A model generated the notes under the pieces. It saw nothing but the letters and a program-made list of their open reading frames with translations. It made no database searches and was not told the DNA's origin. Shown piece by piece: positions 6,194 to 11,392 of a stretch of 11,392 nucleotides of DNA. Origin of the DNA: JBBQSN01 sp038213835. Its GTDB lineage: Bacteria > Actinomycetota > Actinomycetes > Actinomycetales > CAWJMD01. The stretch spans positions 1 to 11,392 of the forward strand of contig JBBQSN010000116.1 in NCBI GenBank assembly GCA_038213835.1, given 5' to 3'. The first letter of the stretch is position 1. Each line of letters starts with the position of its first letter. A program made the position numbers and the translations under genes.

Positions 6194-7347
6194 GAGAGCA
6201 GGCCGGCGGCGAGGATCTCGACGAAGGTGACGTCGGGGCACGAGACGCCGAACATCCGGGCCCGCGTGGCGGTGCGCTGGGCCCAGGCGGTGTGAGGCTT
6301 GGACTCGTTCATCTTGTTGCCGTAGCCGGAGGCCGCGACCCCGCCCTGCGGGCTGGACAGGACGTCCATGGCGTCGGCGTACTCCTCGTGCGTGACGACC
6401 TGCAGCGCGTTGACCGCCAGGACGTGGCTCGGGTGGATGACGGTCTTGCCGGTGAGGCCGTTGGCCTTGTCCAGCTCGACCTCGCGGATCAGGCCGTCCA
6501 TGTCGCGCGAGATCAGCTGGCGCCGCAGGTCCTCGGCGTGGTGTCGCTCGAACAGGCTCTGGCGCAGGCGCGGCTTGAAGATCCGCTCGCCGCCCTCGAA
6601 GTACTCCCAGACCGGGCCGGTGATGACGAAGCCGGTGCCGTCGGCGCGGCCGAGCCGGTTGATGACGTCGGTGATCACCTGGGCCACCACGCGGACGTCG
6701 TAGACCGTGAGGTCGGGGGAGCGGCGCAGGCCGTACACGGCGGACAGGTCGGTGGCGCCGATCCGCACCGCCATCACCCGGTCGCGGTGCCGGCCGAGGC
6801 AGTCCTGCACCCAGCACAGGGCGTCCTGCCGGGTCTCCTCGTGGGTGATCTCCGGCGACTCCATCACCGGCATCGCGAGCAGGCGGGCCCCTGACGAGCG
6901 CTCCGCCTCGGCGAGCGCCTGCAGGTACTCCTCGCCGTTGGACCTCCCGAACTTGGGGAGCACGAACCCGGTCAGGGTGCCGGCCGCCTCGCCGAGCCGC
7001 TCGACGACGTCGACGAGCTGATCGGGGCGGCGCACCCGCACGAACAGCAGCGGGACCTCGTCGTCGGAGGCGTGCATCGCCTGCACCGACTCGACGAGGT
7101 TCTGCTCGGCCTTCTCGACCAGGTCGTCGGGAACGGCGTCCTCGAGGCAGAGCACCATCGAGGTGGCGCCGCGGGCGGCCTGCTTCCTCACCACGACGTC
7201 GACGTCGGTGCGGGTGGCCGGCGTGTACAGGGTGGCGCCGAGGGCGACCGCGAGGTCGCCCGGGTCGCCGTGCCGGTCGAGCTCCTCGGGCTCGTGCTGG
7301 AAGTACTTGGCCCTGGTGCGGGCGCCGAGGAAGCCGAAGTGGCGCAC
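6190..7347 (-). CDS. HpcH/HpaI/CitE-type carbon-carbon lyase of the Ter module
   Basis: The 385-residue product is a TIM-barrel enzyme of the HpcH/HpaI aldolase-citrate lyase superfamily, matching the C-C bond lyase family found in Ter operons; it is longer than free-standing CitE (about 290). Visible motifs are YTPATR at 41-46, MVLCLEDAVPDD at 64-75 (E69, D70), FVLPKFG at 128-134, AMPVMESPEI at 158-167 (metal ligand E163), RIGATDLSAVYG at 195-206 (metal ligand D200) and the superfamily signature GKTVIHPSHV at 300-309. The acidic metal ligands and basic residues are present, so it is probably active in making or breaking a C-C bond of an acyl-CoA or keto-acid; the substrate is unknown. The GTG start at 7347 is set by GGAGGGGG 9 nt upstream and by the family-like VRHFGFL beginning. 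The stop overlaps the next gene by 4 nt (GTGA), and 158 bp separate it from the TerA-like gene. Confidence 0.92.
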   Translation of the reverse strand: MRHFGFLGARTRAKYFQHEPEELDRHGDPGDLAVALGATLYTPATRTDVDVVVRKQAARGATSMVLCLEDAVPDDLVEKAEQNLVESVQAMHASDDEVPLLFVRVRRPDQLVDVVERLGEAAGTLTGFVLPKFGRSNGEEYLQALAEAERSSGARLLAMPVMESPEITHEETRQDALCWVQDCLGRHRDRVMAVRIGATDLSAVYGLRRSPDLTVYDVRVVAQVITDVINRLGRADGTGFVITGPVWEYFEGGERIFKPRLRQSLFERHHAEDLRRQLISRDMDGLIREVELDKANGLTGKTVIHPSHVLAVNALQVVTHEEYADAMDVLSSPQGGVAASGYGNKMNESKPHTAWAQRTATRARMFGVSCPDVTFVEILAAGLLS

Positions 7348-7356
7348 TCGCGTCCA

Positions 7357-7364
7357 CCCCCTCC
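7357..7364 (-). promoter_or_regulatory. Ribosome binding site for the lyase gene
   Basis: GGAGGGGG sits 9 nt before the GTG at 7347 and decides that start. A GTG six codons nearer in another frame would give a different, non-homologous peptide and is rejected. Confidence 0.65.
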
Positions 7365-7403
7365 ACTCGTGGCCGCTGCCGGCACCGGGTCCGTGGTCTG
7401 CCA

Positions 7404-7418
7404 CCGCGGCAGCCGCGG
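7404..7418. repeat. Perfect inverted repeat in the gap between TerA-like and lyase genes
   Basis: CCGCGG-CAG-CCGCGG, two 6-bp arms with a 3-bp centre, lies in the only long gap (7348-7505, 158 bp) inside the minus-strand operon. It could be a weak terminator or attenuator after the TerA-like gene, or an operator for a second promoter in front of the biosynthetic genes. Each arm is itself the palindrome CCGCGG, so chance occurrence in GC-rich DNA is possible. The minus-strand stretch GGCACAATCG just upstream of the lyase start side of the gap (about 7420-7430) is the only AT-containing -10-like sequence there and is weak. Confidence 0.35.
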
Positions 7419-7505
7419 GACGATTGTGCCCCAGGGCGGGCCCGGTCGCGGACGGACGGCCCCGGTCTGGGGACGAACAGGTCGTGGACGGCGGCGGTCG
7501 TGCCC

Positions 7506-8651
7506 TCAGCGCACCCGGACGGGCGGCAGCGTGCGGCCTGAGGCCCAGGGCAGGTCCCACCCGAACGCCTCGGCCACCTGCTGCTGCTGGCCCTGGAGGA
7601 ACTGCGCCTCGCGCCGCACGACGAGCACGCCGCCGACCCGGTGCAGGGACAGCAGCGCGCACGTGCCGGCGCCGGGCGGTGCGGCGTCCAGGCGCATCTG
7701 GACGCTGATGCCCCCGCGCAGGGTCAGAGCCAGCAGCGGTGCCAGGGCGTCCCACTCGGGCTGGCCGCTGACCGCGTACGCGTACAGCAGCAGCCGCTTG
7801 AGGTCGCCGACCGCGCGCAGGGCCACCGTGAGGGTCTGCCCCTCGGTCTCCGAGCGGCCGCCCAGCCGAAGCACGGTGGAGCCGTAGCCGGGTGCGGCCG
7901 TGGCGCCGTCGCCCAGGGTCTGCACCGCACCGGACTGGCCGTCGTTCATCTCCCACAGCGCCCCGAGGTGCACGTCGGTGCTGCGCCGCAGACCGGCCTG
8001 GACGCTGCGCTGGTCGGTGGGCAGCGTGCTCCAGGTCAGCGCCAGCTGCAGCGAGCCGCTGGTGGCCTGCTCGCCGCCGATCCGGACCGAGGGCGTGGTC
8101 TCGTTCAGCAGCGTGCGGCCGCGCAGGTTCACCACCTGGGTGCGGTGCGTGGCGGTCGTCGCGGCGGGGGTGCCCCCGGGCCGGTCGGTACGCACGCCGC
8201 CGCCGGAGATGTCCAGTGCGGTGTTGCCGGTGCGCACCAGCTCCGCAGAGGTGCGGCGGACGGGCGGCCGCCGCCGCAGCCAGCCGAGGGTCGGCGTGCC
8301 CGGGGCGGCGACGGGACGCGACGGCGCCGCCGCCCGGGCCGGAGCGGCTTGAGGCGTCGCGGGTCCAGATGGCCTCGACCGGGCCGGCGGCTGCCTCGGG
8401 GCTGCGGCGGGGGCCGGGGTGCTGGGTCCGTCGAGGTCCAGGGACTGCGACCCGGTCGCCCGGTGCGGCCCGCTCGACGCGGTGCCCGGGGAGGGCGCCA
8501 CCGACGGGCCGCCGAGGTCGAGCATCGCCGAGCCGGTCGACGGCCGGTCGGGCTGCGTGGCGCTCGACGACGCCGGGGGGGTCTTGGGCGTGCGCCGGCG
8601 CGGGGGGCGGCGGCGCAGGAAGGCCAGGTCGGGACGTTCGGGGGTGCTCAC
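7506..8651 (-). CDS. TerA-like protein with long repeat-bearing Pro/Ala linker
   Basis: The 381-residue protein has two parts. Residues 1-155 are Pro/Ala/Ser-rich and probably disordered, but contain ordered repeats: LAFLRRRPPRRRTP (9-22) and LGWLRRRPPVRRTS (122-135), and three copies of an LDLxG motif, GSAMLDLGGPS (40-50), GSQSLDLDGPS (67-77) and GNTALDISGGG (142-152). Residues ~170-375 resemble the C-terminal domain of TerA: TWSTLPTDQRSV, TDVHLGALWEMNDGQSGAVQTLG (225-247), RLLLYAYAVSG (286-296), CALLSL (331-336), VRREAQF (345-351) and AFGWDLPW (362-369). In TerA as I recall it, the first of these is a DLDL-type metal site and a DDR motif follows; here they read DVHL and GGR, so calcium ligands seem partly lost. 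The GTG start at 8651 follows the TerD stop by 16 nt with a weak GGGA site. It likely acts with TerD as a scaffold near the membrane (inference). Confidence 0.78.
   Translation of the reverse strand: MSTPERPDLAFLRRRPPRRRTPKTPPASSSATQPDRPSTGSAMLDLGGPSVAPSPGTASSGPHRATGSQSLDLDGPSTPAPAAAPRQPPARSRPSGPATPQAAPARAAAPSRPVAAPGTPTLGWLRRRPPVRRTSAELVRTGNTALDISGGGVRTDRPGGTPAATTATHRTQVVNLRGRTLLNETTPSVRIGGEQATSGSLQLALTWSTLPTDQRSVQAGLRRSTDVHLGALWEMNDGQSGAVQTLGDGATAAPGYGSTVLRLGGRSETEGQTLTVALRAVGDLKRLLLYAYAVSGQPEWDALAPLLALTLRGGISVQMRLDAAPPGAGTCALLSLHRVGGVLVVRREAQFLQGQQQQVAEAFGWDLPWASGRTLPPVRVR
8196..8627 (-). repeat. Degenerate coding repeat: Arg/Pro block + LDLxG motif
   Basis: Within the TerA-like gene an Arg/Pro block (8586-8627) followed by an LDLxGPS motif (8502-8534, again at 8421-8453) is repeated as a second Arg/Pro block (8247-8288) followed by LDISGGG (8196-8228). 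Ten to eleven of 14 residues are identical between the two Arg/Pro blocks, which argues for an ancient internal duplication. Confidence 0.7.
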
Positions 8652-8667
8652 GCGCTCGGTCCCACGC

Positions 8668-9252
8668 TCAGCGGGCGAGGACGCCGTAGTCGCGGGCGAT
8701 GCCCTCGAGGCCGTCGGACCAGCCCTGACCCACGGCCCGGAACTTCCACCCCGAGGAGTGGCGGTACAGCTCGCCGAAGACCAGGGCGGTCTCGCCCGCG
8801 CAGTCGTGCGACAGGTCGTAGCGGACGATCTCGGCGCCGGTGTCGAGGTTCGTGACCCGGATGTAGGCGCTCTCGACCTGACCGAAGGTCTGCCGGCGCT
8901 CGCGGGCCTGGTAGATCGAGACCGCGAACACGACCTTGTCGACGTAGGCCGGCACCTGGCCGAGGTCGACCTCGACCTGCTCGTCGTCGCCGTCGGCAGC
9001 ACCGGACGCGCTGTCGCCGGAGTGGTGCGCCGCGGCCCCGGGCCCCGCAGGCGCGTCGAGCTGGTTGTAGAAGACGAAGTAGGAGTCCGACGGGACCTTG
9101 CCGTCCGGGCCGCACAGCAGCGCCGAGGCGTCCAGGTCGAAGGGCTGGCCGGAGGTCGGGGGCCTCCAGCCGAGGCCGACCAGCACCCGCGTCAACGACG
9201 GGTCTGCCTGCGTGAGCGCGACGTTGGCGCCCTTGGTGAGGCTGGTGACCAC
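8668..9252 (-). CDS. terD: TerD-family calcium-binding stress protein (first gene of the Ter operon)
   Basis: The 194-residue product is a complete TerD domain: leader SLTKGANVALTQADP at 4-18, LVGLGW at 24-29, FDLDASALL at 38-46, SDSYFVFYNQ at 55-64, acidic cluster SGDSASGAADGDDEQ at 78-92, VFAVSIYQ at 108-115, FGQVESAYIRV at 123-133 and ELYRHSSGWKFRAVGQGW...GIARDYGV at the end. All expected calcium-binding Asp residues are present. Compared with the copy at 960-1541, it has a Gly/Ala/Pro/His stretch (DAPAGPGAAAHH) before the acidic loop instead of a Thr/Ser/Asp one, while the core is clearly similar. The GTG start at 9252 is preceded by GGGAGGG at 9256-9262, a short 3-4 nt spacing. It heads the operon, with about 75 nt of likely 5' leader, and is followed 16 nt later by the TerA-like gene; the two probably act together at the DUF475 membrane protein. 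Confidence 0.95.
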   Translation of the reverse strand: MVTSLTKGANVALTQADPSLTRVLVGLGWRPPTSGQPFDLDASALLCGPDGKVPSDSYFVFYNQLDAPAGPGAAAHHSGDSASGAADGDDEQVEVDLGQVPAYVDKVVFAVSIYQARERRQTFGQVESAYIRVTNLDTGAEIVRYDLSHDCAGETALVFGELYRHSSGWKFRAVGQGWSDGLEGIARDYGVLAR

Positions 9253-9318
9253 GGGCCCTCCCGTCCGCTCGCCGTGCTTCCTGCCTGGTGTCCGCGTGCT
9301 CACGTCCGGCCGACGTCG

Positions 9319-9328
9319 CACCCGGGTG
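9319..9328. promoter_or_regulatory. Palindrome at the expected transcription start of the Ter operon
   Basis: CACCCGGGTG is a perfect 10-bp palindrome 5-6 bp downstream of the minus-strand TAGGCT at 9334-9339, so it would cover the start of transcription. The perfect 8-bp palindrome CGACGTCG (9311-9318) abuts it, and CGGCCG (9307-9312) overlaps that. Such a position suits a repressor operator, but no regulator is encoded in the window. Confidence 0.3.
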
Positions 9329-9333
9329 AGCCC

Positions 9334-9339
9334 AGCCTA
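9334..9339 (-). promoter_or_regulatory. Possible -10 element of the Ter operon
   Basis: TAGGCT on the minus strand fits TAnnnT and lies about 82 bp before the terD GTG at 9252. It is identical to the hexamer before DUF475 (2811-2816, minus). A clear -35 is not visible, which is common in GC-rich actinobacteria. Confidence 0.4.
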
Positions 9340-9364
9340 TGACGACGCGGACGGCCGGTGGCGG

Positions 9365-9370
9365 CAGACT
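9365..9370 (+). promoter_or_regulatory. Possible -10 element of the ATP-grasp gene
   Basis: CAGACT (a TAnnnT variant) ends 6 nt before the ATG at 9377. No Shine-Dalgarno sequence is present between them (only gggccc), so a leaderless transcript is likely. It is 25 bp from the oppositely directed TAGGCT, leaving both promoters to share the same upstream DNA. Confidence 0.35.
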
Positions 9371-9376
9371 GGGCCC

Positions 9377-10285
9377 ATGACGTCGACGCCCTCCATCGCC
9401 CTGGCGACCTTCCGCGACCTCCCCGACCTCGAGGACGACGGGGCCACGCTGCTCGACGCGCTGCGCGACGCCGGCCTGGAGCCGCGGGTCGCGGTGTGGG
9501 ACGACGAGACCGTGGAGTGGGACGCCTTCCCGCTCGTGCTGATCCGCTCCACCTGGGACTGGATGGAGCGGCGCGAGGAGTTCCTGGCCTGGACCCGCCG
9601 CTGCCGCCGGACGGCGAACCCCGCTGACGTCATCGCCTGGAACACCGACAAGCACTACCTGGCCGACCTCGCCGAGCACGGTGTCCCGGTCGTCCCGACC
9701 GTGTTCGTGGAGCCCGGGGCGCAGTGGGAGCTGCCCGCCGAGCTCACCGGCGACGTCGTGGTCAAGCCCGCCGTGGGCGCCGGCGCCGGCCACACCGGCC
9801 GGTTCGCCGTGGGTGACCCGGCCGCCGAGCGGCTGGCCCGACGGCTGCTGGACCAGGGGCACTCGGTGATGGTGCAGCCGTACCTCGACACCGTGGAGCA
9901 GGTGGGGGAGACCAGCGTGATCCACCTCGGCGGCTCGTTCTCGCACGCGATCACCAAGAGCGCTCTGCTGACCGAGCACGGGGAGCGGGGCGCGTTCGAC
10001 CACCACGAGTACGTCGAGGAGATCACCCCGGCCGGGGCGAGCACCGTCCAGCACGAGGTGGCCGAGCTGGTCGTCACGGGCGTCGCCAGGGCGATGCGCG
10101 GAGCCGGCGCCGCCGAGCCGGTGCTCAGCTACGCGCGGATCGACCTGCTCCCCGGCCCGGACGGCCCGCTGCTGCTCGAGGTCGAGCTCACCGAGCCGTC
10201 GCTGTTCCTGCAGCACGCGCCCGAGACCGCGGTGCGGCGCTGGGCCATGCACCTCGCGCAGCTGGTCGGCGAGCAGCGCTCATGA
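9377..10285 (+). CDS. ATP-grasp enzyme, RimK/DcsG-like
   Basis: The 302-residue protein has the ATP-grasp domain order. An N-terminal Rossmann-like part (residues 1-85) includes LIRSTWDWMERREEFLAW at 55-72. WNTDKHYL (88-95) begins the central domain. VVVKPAVGAGA at 127-137 supplies the ATP-binding Lys (K130) and Gly-rich loop. MVQPYLDTVEQVGETSVI lies at 165-182, and YARIDLL (252-258) with LLLEVELTEPSLFL (265-278) supplies the acidic magnesium ligands. These enzymes ligate a carboxylate to an amine or thiol through an acyl-phosphate. The closest match by eye is the DcsG/RimK-like group; the substrate is not known. ATP-grasp enzymes are regular members of Ter modules, but the one here is divergent from the operon and forms an overlapping pair (ATGA) with a kinase-fold gene instead. 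The ATG at 9377 is favoured over upstream in-frame codons since the domain begins directly after it. Confidence 0.88.
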   Translation: MTSTPSIALATFRDLPDLEDDGATLLDALRDAGLEPRVAVWDDETVEWDAFPLVLIRSTWDWMERREEFLAWTRRCRRTANPADVIAWNTDKHYLADLAEHGVPVVPTVFVEPGAQWELPAELTGDVVVKPAVGAGAGHTGRFAVGDPAAERLARRLLDQGHSVMVQPYLDTVEQVGETSVIHLGGSFSHAITKSALLTEHGERGAFDHHEYVEEITPAGASTVQHEVAELVVTGVARAMRGAGAAEPVLSYARIDLLPGPDGPLLLEVELTEPSLFLQHAPETAVRRWAMHLAQLVGEQRS

Positions 10286-11392
10286 CCTCGCGCACGGTGA
10301 CCCTGGTGCTGTGCACCGGGACCACCGTGCACGGGTCGCTGCCGCCGCTGCACGTGCAGCAGCCGTGGTGGCAGGAGGCCGAGGACGTCGTGGCCGCCAC
10401 GGTCCGCGAGCACGGCCTCGAGGTCACCGTGCTGCGGCTCCTGGACGTCTCGACCCAGGACACGTCCGAGGGCGGCTCGGTGACGTACCTCGCCGAGACG
10501 GCGTCCCGGCCCGGTGTGCCGCTGGCCGCCTGGACCGGACCGGACCCGGTCGGCGACCACCCGCGGCGGGCCTCCTGGGCGCGGCCGGGCGGGCCGGCGT
10601 CCGACCTGGCCTGGGCCGACGCGCAGCTGTTCGCCGCCGAGCGGAGGCCGGTGGGTGCGCCCGTGCAGGTCCGCACGTGGAACCTGTCGTCCCTGTGGCG
10701 GCTCGGCACGACGTCCGGGACGGTCTGGCTCAAGGTGGTCTCTGGCCTGCTGGGTCCCGAGGCCGACGTGCTCGAGCTGGTCGGCAGGACCAGGCCGGGG
10801 TCGGTCCCCGACGTCGTGGGCGGGGCGGACGGCAGGCTGCTGCTCGAGGAGGTGCCGGGGGAGGACCTGTACGGCGCCGGTCCCGACCGGATGACCGGTC
10901 CGGCCAGGACCCTGGTGGGTCTGCAGTCCGAGCTCGCCGGCGACCGGGCGGGGCTGCTCGGGGCGCGGCTGCCGGACCGCAGGTCGGGCGACGTGGCCGA
11001 TCGGTCCGCTCGCATGGTGGACCGGTGGGCGACACGCCTGGAGCGACGGAGCAGGGACCGGCTGGTCGCCCTGGTCTCCGGGCTGCAGGAGCGGCTGGCC
11101 GCCGTCGCCGCGTGCGGGCTGCCGGACACGCTGGTGCACGGCGACTTCCACCCCGGCAACGTACGGGGCACGGCGACCGACGTGCGTCTGCTGGACTGGG
11201 CGGACGCCACCCTCGGCAGGCCGGAGCTCGACGGACTGCGCCTGGTCGGCGCGATGGCACCCGAGGACCGCCGGGAGATGCGGGAGCGGTGGTGCGGGGC
11301 CTGGCAGGAGGCTCGCCCGGGCTCGGACCCGGCGCGGGCGCTCGCCCTGGTGGCACCCGTGGGGGCGGTGCTGGCGGCCGCGACGTACCAGG
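10282..11392 (+). CDS. Aminoglycoside-phosphotransferase-fold kinase with N-terminal domain (partial)
   Basis: The gene runs off the right edge after 370 codons. Residues 1-~105 form a separate domain: VTLVLCTGTTVHGSLPPLHV (two strands), PWWQEAEDVVAATVREHG (helix) and LEVTVLRLLDV; this strand-helix order resembles a degenerate Nudix-like domain, but no intact Nudix box is present, so this is only a structural guess. Residues ~130-370 are an APH/choline-kinase fold: TVWLKVV with K151 as ATP-contacting Lys, LLLEEVPGEDL at 186-196, the catalytic loop LVHGDFHPGN at 284-293 (D287, N293) and LLDWADA at 303-309 with D305 for magnesium. An active small-molecule kinase is likely, substrate unknown. 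The ATG overlaps the ATP-grasp stop by 4 nt (ATGA) without a clear ribosome site, so the two are coupled and probably act on the same compound. Confidence 0.85.
   Translation, partial: MTSRTVTLVLCTGTTVHGSLPPLHVQQPWWQEAEDVVAATVREHGLEVTVLRLLDVSTQDTSEGGSVTYLAETASRPGVPLAAWTGPDPVGDHPRRASWARPGGPASDLAWADAQLFAAERRPVGAPVQVRTWNLSSLWRLGTTSGTVWLKVVSGLLGPEADVLELVGRTRPGSVPDVVGGADGRLLLEEVPGEDLYGAGPDRMTGPARTLVGLQSELAGDRAGLLGARLPDRRSGDVADRSARMVDRWATRLERRSRDRLVALVSGLQERLAAVAACGLPDTLVHGDFHPGNVRGTATDVRLLDWADATLGRPELDGLRLVGAMAPEDRREMRERWCGAWQEARPGSDPARALALVAPVGAVLAAATYQ

Noticed and set aside
3767..6295. Long open plus-strand frame opposite the PRTase fusion
   Set aside because: No recognisable motifs; the minus strand has PRPP loops, TRSP and StiP signatures in one frame. 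Absence of stops is expected at this base composition.
6194..7366. Extension of the PRTase fusion frame upstream, suggesting a still larger fusion beginning near 7366
   Set aside because: The lyase is encoded in a different frame over the same DNA with intact CitE motifs and its own ribosome site; the extended frame gives Arg/Pro-rich nonsense. The GTGA overlap at 6190-6193 marks the true boundary.
7437..7444. Palindrome CGGGCCCG in the TerA-like/lyase gap as an operator
   Set aside because: Eight-base GC-only palindromes are common by chance in DNA of this composition and nothing else supports it.
9253..9321. Longer start for the operon TerD (ATG near 9321)
   Set aside because: The added residues are basic and unlike the TerD family, which begins at the SLTKGANV segment; GTG 9252 has an adjacent GGGAGGG.

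Overview
The window is very GC-rich DNA with dense genes, many GTG starts, several starts without a Shine-Dalgarno sequence, and 4-nt stop/start overlaps. This fits a high-GC actinobacterium (Actinomycetota); I cannot name the genus from sequence alone. No rRNA, tRNA, CRISPR array, insertion sequence or phage gene was seen.

Layout. (1) Positions 1-208, minus strand: the N-terminus of a protein that resembles actinobacterial FtsK/SpoIIIE-type ATPases with a ubiquitin-like leader; it runs off the left edge. (2) 302-853, plus: an unrecognised three-helix membrane protein with a Pro/Gln-rich tail. (3) 960-1541, plus: a stand-alone TerD protein, followed by a strong hairpin terminator (1569-1604) shared with the convergent gene. 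(4) 9252 down to 1647, minus: a seven-gene Ter stress-response locus, read in the order TerD, TerA-like protein with repeats, HpcH/CitE-type lyase, a giant phosphoribosyltransferase fusion (PRTase_2-TRSP-StiP/PRTase_1-PELOTA), Cof-type HAD phosphatase, and a DUF475/TerC-like membrane protein. That is six proteins by gene count, the seventh function coming from the fusion. (5) 9377-11392, plus: a divergent pair, a DcsG/RimK-like ATP-grasp enzyme and an aminoglycoside-phosphotransferase-fold kinase, overlapping by 4 nt; the kinase runs off the right edge.

How it fits together. TerD/TerA proteins bind calcium, and TerC/DUF475 membrane proteins are thought to form a metal-linked complex with them at the membrane. 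The lyase, the PRTases with TRSP and PELOTA domains, and the HAD phosphatase form the biosynthetic module described by comparative genomics of Ter systems (Anantharaman, Iyer and Aravind), predicted to make a nucleoside-like metabolite whose structure, as far as I know, is not established. Here the lyase, fusion and HAD genes are joined by GTGA and ATGA overlaps, and DUF475 follows 9 nt later, so the metal arm and the biosynthetic arm are physically coupled. The ATP-grasp/kinase pair shares a 124-bp divergent promoter region with the Ter operon and may be an accessory arm.

Most unusual points: the four-domain double-PRTase fusion, a TerA-like protein with a duplicated Arg/Pro + LDLxG linker and apparently eroded acidic calcium ligands, and back-to-back promoter-like elements with palindromes between the Ter operon and the ATP-grasp gene.
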